Shown here: positions 52,201 through 60,470 of the stretch, in pieces
Layout of the letters: each line of letters begins with the position of its first letter
Position numbering within the stretch: position 1 is the first letter of the stretch
Source of the DNA: Pontederia crassipes
Taxonomy: Eukaryota; Streptophyta; Magnoliopsida; Commelinales; Pontederiaceae
Direction: 5' to 3'
NCBI GenBank assembly: GCA_030549335.1
Contig: CM060193.1
Coordinates: forward strand, 50,149,683-50,213,682
DNA: 64,000 nucleotides
The notes under the pieces: generated by a model
Databases searched by the model: none
What the model was told of the DNA's origin: nothing
What the model saw: only the letters and a program-made list of their open reading frames with translations
Program-made: the position numbers and the translations under genes

Positions 52201-55200
52201 TTAAATAATGCCTTGAATTCTACTTTAACTGAAAATCTGTTTGGATCCAAAGAAGTAATAGGGAGACTTCGAGAGATGCTTGGACGAGAAGTGCAGGGTC
52301 GGAAGGATTCCTACTCCTAGTAGGAATAGGAGTCGGCCGGTTTTTGATGTCGAGAAGGACATGGCGGATTCTTGGAGGGCCGAGCTTCCTTCTTGGACCT
52401 AGGGGCACTTGGAGTCGAAGATCTACTCCTAGAAGGGCTGAAGATGTGAAAGGGCCATCCAGGACTTGTCCTAGTCCGAGTGGGACTAGGACTGCCCTGG
52501 CGGGCATGCCCCGGGCGTGTCCGGGCTTGGCAGGGTGCTAGGCAGGAAGGCTGGCCGAATTGAACTTCAAGATGGACTTTGAAGGGGGCTGGATTCTTCA
52601 GGGACTTCAGGAAGTTAGATTTCTACTTCTACTCCAAGGAGGTTTTTCTAGAGAAGGGGCTTGCATGCCTAGTAGGATTAGGTCCTTAAGTTAGAGTATG
52701 AGTTGTTTCTCCAAGGCTCTATAAAAGGACATGTAATCAAGGCTTGTAAGACCATCCTGGATAATCCTGGATCAATCTGATCTTGTAAATCCTCTTCTGT
52801 TTCTTCCATCTAATACAATTCTGCGTCGCCTTAAATTTCTCGAGTTTTCTCGCGGTGCCTAGTTTCTCTCGTGCAGAAATCCTAACAATTATTCTGAGAA
52901 AATCTAACAGTGCTAATGAAGTATCCTTGATATTCTAACGATTGTCTTTTTATAGAGTTTAACAATACAAATTTTACCCTAAGTAGGACTCTCAATAGAC
53001 TAGATAAGGAAATATTGACTCAACCGAAATTAAATACTAACAACAACTAAATATCAGAAACTAAATACTAATCAGCAACTCAACTCCTAAAATAACTTAG
53101 ACTCAACTCCTAAAATAACTCAAGCTTGGACTCCCAAGTAATCTCATGTCCTGTAATCACCAACTCCATCTCCTACATCAGTCCCTCCATCTTGAAAAGA
53201 GCTCGACCTCGAGCGAGTGGGGAACATACCCAAATAAATCTGAAACATTGAATGAAGAAGAAATTCCAAAACTATCTGGCAAGTCCACAACATAGGCATT
53301 GTCATTGATTTTGTGAATAATTTTGCAAGGACCAAACTTGTTTTTCATTTTGTTGTAAGTGCCAGCTGGGAATCTCTCTCGTCGGAGGAAACCATGACCA
53401 AATCTCCAACGTTGAAACTCGTAGCTCGTCGATGTTGGTATGCTTTATACTTGGCATTAGAGTGTGCAATGATAGTTTTAGTTTGGGCATGAATCTACAA
53501 CATGTTGAAGATGAGATCCTCCACTGAGGCAGGGCTATCATCTCTCATAACGTCAATAGCCAAATCAAGAGTTTGACGAGGTAAGCAGCCATAAACAATT
53601 TCAAAACGGCCATAAATAATTCAGCTTGTGCAAGGGCAAGATCCCACTGCATAGGCCAGTCACCGGAGATTGCACGTAACAAATTACCCAAGGATCTATT
53701 GACGACCTCGGTTTGACCATCTGTCTGAGGGTGACAGGCCGTGCTATAATTAAGAGCAGTGCCAATCACTGCCACAACGTTTTCCAAAAGTGAAAGGAAC
53801 TTGGTGTCACGATCAGAGGTAATTGAATTTGGAATTCCATGGAGACGCACTATTTCGTGAAAGAACAAGTTGGCCACGTTGACGGCATCTGCGGTGCCCT
53901 TACAAGGGATGAAATGAGCCATTTTGGAGAAGCGGTCGACGATAACAAATATAGAATCTGCACCTTGTTGTGTACATGGCAATCTGAGAATGAAATCCAT
54001 GCTGATATCCTCCCATGGTGCGGTAGGTGTAGGTAACGGGAGATAGAGACCTATGTTTTGAGAAGATTCTTTTGCCACTGGAAACGCCTAACGAAGTTAG
54101 CAACATCCTTCTTCAACTGAGGGCAATAGAATCTTTCCTGGATATCAGCAATGGTTTTGTCGCCCAAAGTGACCTGCCAATCCTACCGCATGCAAGTCGC
54201 GTACAATTTTCTCCCTTAAAGACGAGCATGGAATACAAAGCTAGTTACCTCGAAATAAAAATCCATTCTGGATATGCATCCCATCCGTTGGTTGGTTCAA
54301 TTGACAATTCTCCCAAATATGGCTGAAATCATCATCCATCACATAGAGATCTTTCAAACTATCGAACCCAACAGTTTCACTTTGTAATGTGGCGAGTAGT
54401 AGCGTACACCGACTAAGAGCATCTGCAAATCTATTAGTGACTCCAGATTTATGTTGAATCACATAGGTAAACTGTTGTAGAAAAATAACCCATCTGTCGT
54501 GCATACGATCAACACGTGACTAGGAGGCAATGTGTTTTAAAGCTTCATGATCAATGAACAAAACAAACTCTCACTATAGCAAATAGTGCTCCCGGTGTTT
54601 TACAGTTCGAATTACCGCATAATATTTTTGCTCATATGTGCTCCATCTACGTCGTGTTTCATTGAACTTCTCGCCATGGAAGGCAATAGGATGTTGGGCC
54701 TGGAATAGGACTGCTCCAATTCCAATCTTGGAAGCATCACATTCGACCTCAAATACTTTTTCAAAGTCTGGCAATGCAAGCACGGGCGGCGAGGTCAACT
54801 TGGTTTTGATAACTTCAAAGCTTCGTGTTGCCTTTGCTCCCCACTGAAAATTATTTTTCTTGAGGCAAGAGGTGATAGGAGCCATGATTGTGCTGAAGTC
54901 ACGAATAAAGCGCCGATTGAAAGATGCTAGACCATGGAAACGTCGCACTTTGGCAACATTCTTTGGTGTCAGCCACTCGGATATAGCTTGCACCTTGGTT
55001 GGCTCGACTTTTATGCCGTCAGCTCCAACCAAGAACCCCAAGAACAGCGGCTGTGACTGTATGTAACAACATTTACGAGGATTAAGATAAATTTGTGAAT
55101 GCGAAGTTGTTTGGAGTACCTCTCGGAGATACTAAAAATGCTCGATTGTTGATCGAGTATAGATGAGAATATCATCAAAGTATACCACCAGGAATCGGCC

Positions 55201-58200
55201 AATGAACGGCTTGAGGACTTGGCTCATGAGACGCATGAAGGTACTTGGTGCATTTGAAAGACCGAAGGCATAACAAGCCACTCATAGAGGCCTTCTTTTG
55301 TTTTGAAGGCTGTCTTCCATTCGTCTTCCTCTCGAATTCGAATCTGATGATACCCACTCCTTAAATCAAGCTTGGAGAAAATAGTGGCTCTACATAACAT
55401 ATCAAGCATATCCTCCAATCGCGGAATTGGGAATCTATATTTAATAGTGATTTTGTCGATGGCTCTACTCACACACATTCGCTAACTTCCATCCTTCTTA
55501 AGTACCAACAATGCAGGTACAACACATGAGCTAATGCTCTCTTGTACGTAACCTCTTCCAATCAACTCTGAAACTATCACTTGCAGGCAGCATGCTCTTT
55601 AGGGCTCATTCGATAGTGAGCGAGGTTCGGAAGGCTTGCACCGGGTACCAGATCGATTCGGTGCTGAATGTCTCTTAATAGTGGTAAACCAGGTGGCAAA
55701 TCTTCTGGCATGACATCTTTAAATTCGTCTAACAGATGTTGTAGTGAGCTGAGGATGTCCGAAGAGCTAAGGCTGTCAAAAGAAGCAGAACTCTTTGGCT
55801 TCACCAGAACATCAAACAACTTTTGAGCAAATCAAATTTCTGCGCGAAATTCTTTAGGTTCGACTATCATACATGTGCGGTTGTTGAGTTTAGGTTTCCA
55901 TTGAATTCCTTTGGTAAGAGGAGCTAATGTGATATGGTGTCCATCCTTCTGAAAAGAATAAGAATTAGTGCGACCATTATGAGTAACATTGCGGTCAAAT
56001 TGCCAAGGTCGCCCAAGAATCAGTTGACACGTATCCACAGTCACTACATCACAGATAAGTTCATCTTTGTATCTTTTACCAATAGAAAATGCTACTTTGC
56101 ATGTAGCGGAAACTTCAATATCAGTATTATTTTGAATCCACTCAATCTTATAAGGGGAGGGGTGAGGTTTTGGCTCTAACTTTAGACGATTTTGCCATCA
56201 GTTGTGATGCTATGTTGTTCGAGCTCCCGCTGTTAATAATTATATCACAGAGTTCTGTCAATAACTTCAGACGGTTTACCATAGCACGATTACTTTATAC
56301 GGTTGGCTGAGGGCAAAATTAGGGTTTGAGATGAGTTGTGATGCTATGTTGTTCGAGCTCCCACTGTTAATAATTATATCACAGAGTTCTGTCAATAACT
56401 TCAGACGGTTTACCATAGCACGATTACTTTATACGGCTGGCTGAGGGCAAAATTAGGGTTTGAGATGAGGGTGGATCTTGATTGGGTCTGATACCAATTG
56501 ATGAGGGAACAACAACGGCACAACAACGGAATTAATTCCTATGGGTCACCGTAGCAACCTGATACGACTAGCGTATCAAAACTGGCATGCAAAGAAAACA
56601 ACGAGACACAAAGATGTCAAGAAAACACAGCACGAGACGAATCTGCACTGCAACTTGGAAAACCAAGAGAAAGAAACAATTGTTTTTAAAAAGTATGAAT
56701 AACAATAATATCACCAAATAACTCAGCCGTTCTCTTTTATAGGGTTCAGCAATATAAATTTTACCCTAAGTAGGACACTCAACAGGGTTGATAAGGAAAT
56801 ATTGACTCAACAAAAATTAAATATTGACAACAACTAAATACTAATCAGCAACTAAATATCTAAAATAGCTCAGACTCAACTCTTAAAATAACTCAAACTT
56901 GGACTCCAAATAATCTCATAACTTGTAATTTCCAACTCCATCTCCTACATCACTTATGCACGTGCTGACTCCATCTTGAAAATGTCCCTACCCGTGTGCA
57001 GTTTTTTTTTTTTTTTGCTCCATCTGCTATGTTTGTTTTTTTAAATAACCTTTTGTATCCTTTTTTAAACAACTAGGGTTGTGGTTGTTATCCATCTATA
57101 TATATATATATGCTGTCGAAAAAGTGTACAAGTGTAATAACTCTGAAAGATCATAAAAAACTCCAGTCTAGCCAAAACCCCACTCCCTGATAAGAATTAT
57201 ACTAACAATGTATTTATGCTTTATGAATGATGTATGCAATCATTTTAGACTAATTGTTTCTACCTTATTTAGTTCTTAGAAATTTAATATATTGAACTTT
57301 TTAATGTTTTTTAATCTCGTAGAAAATAAATCGTATAAATATTTTAAAATTAAAAAATTGGTAGAATCGTCTGATCCGTGTTACAATCTCACGATTTACA
57401 TGTATACCTCAGCTTTTCGTGTCAAGCCCTATTTACGAGTTTGTGAACATTGGTTAGAAAAAGGAAAAAAGATGGGCGGCAACTCCTATGGGGATGTCCT
57501 CTTGCCAACGGTGGGGGGACAGTGCCTCTCTCCTTCGGCTGTGAAATGAGTGTGTGGTGGGTAGGGGTTTGGGGTTCACTGCCGAGATAAAAGCTGGATG
57601 ACTGATGGCACCTCTCTTTCGGCTGTCAAATTAGTGTGGGGTGGGTGGGATTTGGGGTTCACTGCCCGAGATAAAAGTTGGATGACCTTTCTTTACAATC
57701 AAAGTGACTGAGTTGGGAAAGTGGGTAAAAGTTGGATGATTGTTTGGGAGATTTTACTCCCAGTGGTGTTATGAAAAGTTTAACAAAATTACACTACATT
57801 CTTACTGGTGGTGTTATTATGTAATCAGTGGATGCCATTGCTAACTTTATGCCTGAATGTTCTATTTGAGAGGGAACTTTATGCCTGAATGTGTAAATGT
57901 TGTTAGCCAAATCTAATTCAACAAAATAGTAAGCAAAACTGTTCCTTTTCTTTTAAAAAAAATAGTTGTCGTCAAATACAGAATCTTTGTGGGTTCTGGT
58001 AAGCACAATTCTCGTGTTGATTTCACGAGTTGTTTGTGGACATTTACTGAAGTGAAGAGCCTGTCCATGATGCAAGCTTTCTGCAGCTTGCTGTGTCCAT
58101 GATGAATCTTCTGTGTAACTAGAATTTATTTAGTGTTATCAACAGAAAGAAAGTTCTCATTAAGTATAACTTACCCTCCCATTTTTTACCCTCCCGTTTT

Positions 58201-59040
58201 TATGAATTTCTGTTTCGTGTTTTCTCTATTTGATTTTTTATGGATACATTTCTTTCCTTTTTCAGGAAAAATGGTTTTATCTTGATAGAGGACATTCAAG
58301 GCCGACCTGGCCATAGATTCCTGCTGAAAGCTGTACCATTCAGCAAAAATATTACATTTGGAGCTTCTGGTGTTTACACTTCATCTGAATTCATGATTTG
58401 TCAACAGAATTGATCTTGTCAAAAGTTAGTAATAACTAATAAGATTCCTCTAAAGAATAATAACTAATAAGATAAACTCTTTTTCTGATTTTGTTTCATT
58501 TGACATATATGTGAAGGAGTTGATTTCTACTCTAGCTGATAGTCAAGGAGATTGCACAATCAATAGTAGTTATAAAATGGACACTACTGATTCCATTTGT
58601 CCGTCAAGGGTCCGTGCGATGCTTGCTTCACGTGCTTGTCGTACATCTGTGATGATCGGGGACCCATTGACGAAAAGTGAGATGCAGAAGGTATTGATAG
58701 CCCTTCTAGTGAATAATTTATTCACTGTTATTATTTCTTTAAGGTTATGGACATACCAAACAGTGCAGCAGTACATGCTGGGTACCATGTGCACTAGTCT
58801 GATGTGTCAAAGTATTTTGACAGAGTGCACTGTGTATGCTGCATAACCAGTCGGCCTTTTATTTTAGTATGATTGTGTGTTAACTTTTAATTTGTTGTCA
58901 TAGAAATCTGACTGTCTTTCATCTCATCCCCCTAGGTACTTTGTAATTTGGCTGATCTGAGTTCTCCTTGGAACTGCCCGCATGGTAGGCCAACAATGAG
59001 ACATCTGGCAGATCTAACCACAATTTGTAATGCAAGGTGA
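31238..59040 (+). CDS. PMS1: DNA mismatch repair protein PMS1 (MutL homologue)
   Basis: Coding exons: 31238-31465, 31727-32050, 32251-33405, 34340-34581, 34689-34815, 34907-34975, 35178-35251, 44634-44699, 58266-58371, 58517-58690, 58936-59040. Phases agree across all joins, giving about 889 residues against roughly 920 in known plant PMS1. The N-terminus has the GHKL ATPase motifs [19 protein letters not shown] and [15 protein letters not shown], then the transducer domain. A variable linker follows, then the C-terminal domain with [11 protein letters not shown], the endonuclease metal motif [12 protein letters not shown] (DQHAx2Ex4E, split by intron 6), SRACR and [14 protein letters not shown]. 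It acts in the nucleus with MLH1, nicking DNA near mismatches. Introns 7 (9.4 kb) and 8 (13.6 kb) are filled with transposons. The exon 9/10 border is uncertain, because the family residues Val-Lys before ELISTL have no AG acceptor ahead of them. The final TGA overlaps a good donor (AAG/GTGAGA), so a further exon is possible. Confidence 0.93.
35519..35756 (-). pseudogene. Inverted protease segment of Copia-1
   Basis: On the minus strand this reads [15 protein letters not shown]. It corresponds to the Copia aspartic protease motif WIxDSGASxHMTGD, with Ser changed to Leu after the catalytic Asp. The rest of the polyprotein continues on the plus strand from about 35770, so this 240-bp piece is inverted relative to it. 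Most of gag is missing. Confidence 0.85.
35770..38640 (+). pseudogene. Copia-1 integrase, reverse transcriptase and RNase H, broken
   Basis: The GAG-pre-integrase zinc motif ([10 protein letters not shown]...[10 protein letters not shown]) leads into integrase ([34 protein letters not shown]) to 36496. A frame break follows at about 36500. A proline-rich linker (36531-36998) precedes damaged RT, with [27 protein letters not shown] and the catalytic [11 protein letters not shown] (37363-37701), then [16 protein letters not shown]. RNase H ([25 protein letters not shown]) resumes after the SINE at 38237. Several stops and shifts make it inactive. Confidence 0.9.
38034..38212 (-). mobile_element. 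Au-like SINE inside Copia-1
   Basis: Reverse-oriented, near full length. On minus it opens CTCCGCCTATGTTTATAGCC and ends CCACCTAGTGGGATAAGGC followed by (TTG)n. Flanked by TTAAAAAATCA duplications (38023-38033, 38213-38223). It interrupts the Copia RNase H region. Confidence 0.92.
38955..40111. mobile_element. MULE-like element A, 1157 bp, non-autonomous
   Basis: Ends AGGTTGTCAAAAACGCG and, read on minus, AGTGTTGTCAAACACG, flanked by the 11-bp duplication GTTCTTGAACA (38944-38954, 40112-40122). A 9-11-bp duplication and such TIRs fit Mutator-like elements. The interior has CTGCTG/CCGCCG repeats (39220-39440), pyrimidine-rich CTCTCCCT blocks and an AT-rich right half. The open frames on minus are low-complexity (Gly-Gln-Arg rich). 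No transposase. Confidence 0.75.
38976..39005. repeat. Perfect 30-bp palindrome near MULE-A left end
   Basis: The half-site GACTCGTAGAATCGT is followed directly by its reverse complement. The equivalent stretch of element B (about 45575-45602) is a degraded version, so the palindrome belongs to the family. Confidence 0.9.
40424..40537 (+). mobile_element. 5'-truncated Au-like SINE in Gypsy-1 LTR
   Basis: Last 114 bp of the SINE with (TTG)6-type tail, between TAACTCTTACGAGTC copies (40409-40423, 40538-40552). The intact right LTR shows the empty site. Confidence 0.92.
40820..41679 (-). pseudogene. Gypsy-1 truncated pol: RT start fused to integrase tail
   Basis: On minus, 41679 onward gives the RT approach ([32 protein letters not shown]). 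In another frame [19 protein letters not shown] and PRLDDML follow. Immediately after, near 41288, comes [15 protein letters not shown], the integrase C-terminal region, ending FNSHQLS at about 40840. RT palms with YxDD, RNase H and the integrase core are all absent, but the frame stays open across the junction. A frameshift lies at about 41390. Confidence 0.88.
41772..43346 (-). pseudogene. Gypsy-1 gag and protease
   Basis: Two minus frames: 43346-42978 (gag N-terminus, ending [20 protein letters not shown]) and 42962-41772 (396 residues). The latter has capsid helices ([34 protein letters not shown]), the zinc knuckle [14 protein letters not shown] and the protease [16 protein letters not shown], with ILGRPWQFD near the end. 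The change of frame at about 42970 is a small break. Structural proteins are almost complete, which would suit a non-autonomous element packaged in trans. Confidence 0.88.
44700..45269. other. PMS1 intron 8, left native part
   Basis: AT-rich intron sequence with T and A runs. No gene or element recognised. Confidence 0.6.
45270..45554 (+). repeat. Direct repeat, left copy (bracketing MULE-B)
   Basis: About 285 bp starting AGAAAAAGGAAAAAAGATGG and ending GAGTTGGGAAGGTGAGTA. It is similar along its whole length to 57456-57727. Inside are two subrepeats of ~100 bp, each with AGCTGTSAAATGAGTGTG, GGGGTTYRGGGTTCACTGCC and GAGATAAAAGYTGGATGAC. Confidence 0.88.
46405..46806. other. Start of inserted block in Gypsy-2 LTR
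   Basis: Sequence unlike the intact LTR begins TATAGTGGACCAGTGGTCC, which holds a short hairpin (GGACCA/TGGTCC). It is followed by AT-rich DNA. An in-frame stop (TAA, about 46788) closes the H4-like frame upstream. I recognise no other gene. Confidence 0.5.
46807..47085 (+). pseudogene. Highly divergent histone H4-like open frame
   Basis: 92 codons then TAG, aligning without a gap to residues 11-102 of histone H4. Family marks include [34 protein letters not shown] and GRTLYGF. By eye about half the residues match (roughly 48 of 92), far lower than any ordinary plant H4. Equivalents of Lys16 and Lys20 are Tyr and Ser; Lys31, Lys79 and Lys91 are kept; the C-terminal GG is DP. There is no in-frame ATG between the upstream stop and the homology, and the N-terminal tail is missing. 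It is therefore either a captured fragment/pseudogene or a gene with an unseen upstream exon. The uninterrupted frame despite the divergence is surprising. H4 pairs with H3 in the nucleosome; no role for this copy is claimed. Confidence 0.75.
47086..47713. other. Downstream of H4-like frame
   Basis: AT-rich sequence with short open frames (47340-47634) of no recognised family. Nothing further seen. Confidence 0.5.
47714..47898 (+). mobile_element. Au-like SINE, near full length
   Basis: Opens ACTCCGCCTATGTTTTATAG, continues CCAAGCCCGGATAAAGGAGG, ends CATCTAGTGGGATAAGGC and (TTG)n. It matches the SINE at 38034-38212 in inverse orientation. I found no clear target duplication. Confidence 0.9.
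47935..48400 (-). repeat. Relative of the GGAGGG-end element, with poly-G tracts
   Basis: On minus, AAAAGATGGAGGGCG and CATTTGGCGTAATTTTTCC match the right end of the 14270-15575 element. The following GC-rich part has CTCCACC/GGAGCG inverted words and two homopolymer G runs (48261-48273 and 48360-48375). The right boundary is unclear. Confidence 0.45.
48491..48830 (-). pseudogene. Captured fragment of a coiled-coil protein gene (three exons)
   Basis: Minus-strand exons 48830-48755 ([20 protein letters not shown]), 48675-48634 ([14 protein letters not shown]) and 48553-48491 ([20 protein letters not shown]) have GT-AG borders and stay in frame: ALQDE / LDMLQEEN / LRLAERR. The heptad-rich, Glu/Lys-rich sequence resembles the coiled coil of a plant myosin-heavy-chain-like protein family; I cannot name the gene. 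Both ends of the parent gene are missing, so this is a genomic fragment with introns, not a retrocopy. It lies in the block inserted in the Gypsy-2 LTR. Confidence 0.65.
48960..49056. repeat. Short tandem ATTTTCACCCATCATCAT
   Basis: Three copies of ATTTTCACCCATCATCAT (about 48961, 49014, 49034) just left of Copia-2. Confidence 0.8.
49067..52887 (+). mobile_element. Copia-2, recent non-autonomous Ty1/Copia element
   Basis: LTRs 49067-49735 and 52199-52887, nearly identical apart from a ~20-bp indel (CCCTGGCGGGCATGCCCCGG in the right one) and scattered changes. ATTAT flanks both ends (49062-49066, 52888-52892). PBS TGGTATCAGAGC at 49739-49750; PPT CAAGGTGGAGATT before the 3' LTR. Gag to integrase is present but no RT or RNase H. 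Confidence 0.93.
49770..52170 (+). pseudogene. Copia-2 gag, protease and integrase; RT and RNase H missing
   Basis: Gag (about 49785-50540) has [20 protein letters not shown] and the zinc knuckle [13 protein letters not shown]. Protease [18 protein letters not shown] is at 50580-50630. The pre-integrase region continues to about 51130. Integrase (51146-51904) keeps its acidic residues ([17 protein letters not shown]) and APQQNG-type [19 protein letters not shown], then the KVFGCPAY tail. After about 51900 only a short linker ([20 protein letters not shown]) remains before the 3' LTR. Frame breaks occur at about 49890, 50330, 51003 and 51890. Confidence 0.9.
53184..56290 (-). pseudogene. Gypsy-2 protease, RT, RNase H and integrase, broken
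   Basis: Minus order: protease-like [11 protein letters not shown] (56260-56200; Asn where catalytic Asp belongs) and [14 protein letters not shown] (56010). RT follows with [35 protein letters not shown] and a YFDDILIY site (about 55180) reached by frameshift. RNase H has [18 protein letters not shown] and [13 protein letters not shown] (55041-54574). Integrase has the core [27 protein letters not shown] and [15 protein letters not shown] (54078-53545), then a decayed C-terminus. Gag is absent. Confidence 0.9.
56201..56468. repeat. 134-bp tandem duplication in Gypsy-2
   Basis: 56201-56334 and 56335-56468 differ at only two bases by eye. Each begins GTTGTGATGCTATGTTGTTC and covers the protease active-site region. 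134 is not a multiple of three, so the two copies cannot share one frame. Confidence 0.93.
57456..57727 (+). repeat. Direct repeat, right copy (bracketing MULE-B)
   Basis: Matches 45270-45554, starting five bases after the right end of MULE-B and running into native intron sequence (57728-58265), where I see nothing else. Confidence 0.88.
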
Positions 59041-59689
59041 GAATGCTTTGCTTATCTTCAACAATCAATTCCTTGAATAATTCTACTTGATAAAAGAAAA
59101 ACCCTTTCTTATCATCTTAGTTGGGAATTTAGTTTATTTATATCTTGTATAGTTCTTGCTTGTGTCGGTCATGGAAGCATCTTCTCTCCCCTCTTCCTAA
59201 GCCGAGCAGAGCCCTCAGAGCCCAAATCCTAGCTTTGCTTCACCATTTCCATCACCATCTCCTTCGCCATTGAGGTTGTGGCGCCCGGCAGCCCAGAGGA
59301 ACCTTCGGAACCAATGGTCTAAGCTGGTCTCTTGCAAAGACTGGTGGCTCGCTGCAGCATCGGAGGGGAGGTCCCATGCCACCGACCTGGTGAACACTTA
59401 CCTTCATCACAAGTATATGTCGTCGATGGATTTGGGGGCCTTGAGGGACATGCCATATATTCGACTGAAAGCCTCTGAGAAATTGATGCATAAGCAGGAA
59501 CTGTGCTGCAGCATGCTTGTCATCTTACCAGGACATGATGTCTATGATTCTGCCATAGATAGCTATCACTTGCATCATCCTTTGGGGAAAGTTGGGAGAT
59601 CCCCCTTAGCAGCAGCAGCAACTCATCAAACCTTTGGTCCGAGACCCTCCGATTCAATACTATAGCAAGCACCGCCTAAACTCCGCCCG

Positions 59690-60470
59690 TCGCCAGCAGC
59701 AACCCCTGCTGGCGGCGCCACCGCCCCGTCTCTGGCAGCCCCTGCTGGCGGCGCCAGTCCTAACCGTAAACTCATCTTCCATTCCCGTAGGATGAGGCCA
59801 AGGCTCCAGCAGCTGAACAATGGCTGGATGGCCATCTCTTGGTCCAGATCCAGCCGCCGGCCAGCAACCCATTGTTTCCGCTGTCTGGGTGAGGGGCACT
59901 TCGCGAGATCTTGCTCCGCTCCTCTCTGATGTCTGGCATGTGGGAAGGAGGGGACATCGATGATCACTATGCCCTCGCTCCCCGCGGGAGAGGCCGACCC
60001 GACCTCTGCCATGGCGCCCGCTCCTGGCGGAGTTGTATCAAGCGAGCCGGCGCCCACTGTCATTGTCCCTTGGACGCCTCCAATACAACGTGCTACGGAT
60101 TTCCTCCGCTTGTGCCTCGTCGGCGAACCCACTGGAAGTCCCCCCGACCTGCCTGCCATCCGCACGGCAGTCACAGCAAGCATCGGCACCTCACCGCCCT
60201 TTCACCTGAGTTGTATATCACCGGCGCTGTGGCTTCTTGTTCCTGGCTCGCCACAGCAGTGGGAGGCCCTCCTGGCCTCGCCGTCCTACGTCGCGCCGGA
60301 CGTCTAATTGCGGTGGCAGCCCTGGCGGGAGGAAGACGGCGCTACGCCTGCATCGGCGCCGGCGAGAGCAGTGATCGACATCCTGGGCTTTCCACTTCAC
60401 CTCCTGCAGTCAGACGTCGTCCTGTCCATCGCCGAAACCTTTTGAGACCCACTGTCTCTCTCCCTACCGA
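59690..60470 (+). pseudogene. LINE ORF1 (gag-like) with CCHC knuckles
   Basis: ATHCFRCLGEGHFARSC at about 59868-59915 is a CX2CX4HX4C knuckle. A stop then precedes CLACGKEG, a second, damaged knuckle. The frame continues with VPWTPPIQRATDFLRLCLVG to about 60305 and, shifted, IDILGFPLHL. ORF1 proteins bind LINE RNA. Confidence 0.75.

Larger units (their letters stand above)
46193..56952 (-). mobile_element. Gypsy-2, Ty3/Gypsy element without gag
   Basis: TGATGAGGGAA...CTCCTACATCA LTRs: right 56499-56952 (454 bp), left in two pieces 46193-46404 and about 52935-53180. CTTAT flanks it at 46188-46192 and 56953-56957. PBS on minus, TTGGTATCAGACCC, adjoins the right LTR (56484-56497). The left LTR was opened by a ~6.5-kb block containing H4-like and coiled-coil gene pieces, a SINE and Copia-2. 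Confidence 0.88.
45555..57450. mobile_element. MULE-like element B, carrying Gypsy-2
   Basis: Left 45555-46192 starts ATGTTGTCAAAATCGCG; right 56958-57450 ends CGAGTTTGTGAACAT. The subterminal GGTAGAATCGTCTG / CACGATTTAC sequence near 57360 matches element A near 40021. The interior again has GCTGCTG/CGCCGCC-type repeats. Without Gypsy-2 it is about 1.1 kb, like A. No short target duplication is seen; its neighbours are the two copies of a ~280-bp direct repeat. Confidence 0.65.

Noticed and set aside
59626..60189. 187-residue minus frame in the LINE
   Set aside because: Antisense shadow of GC-rich ORF1; the sense strand carries the zinc knuckles.
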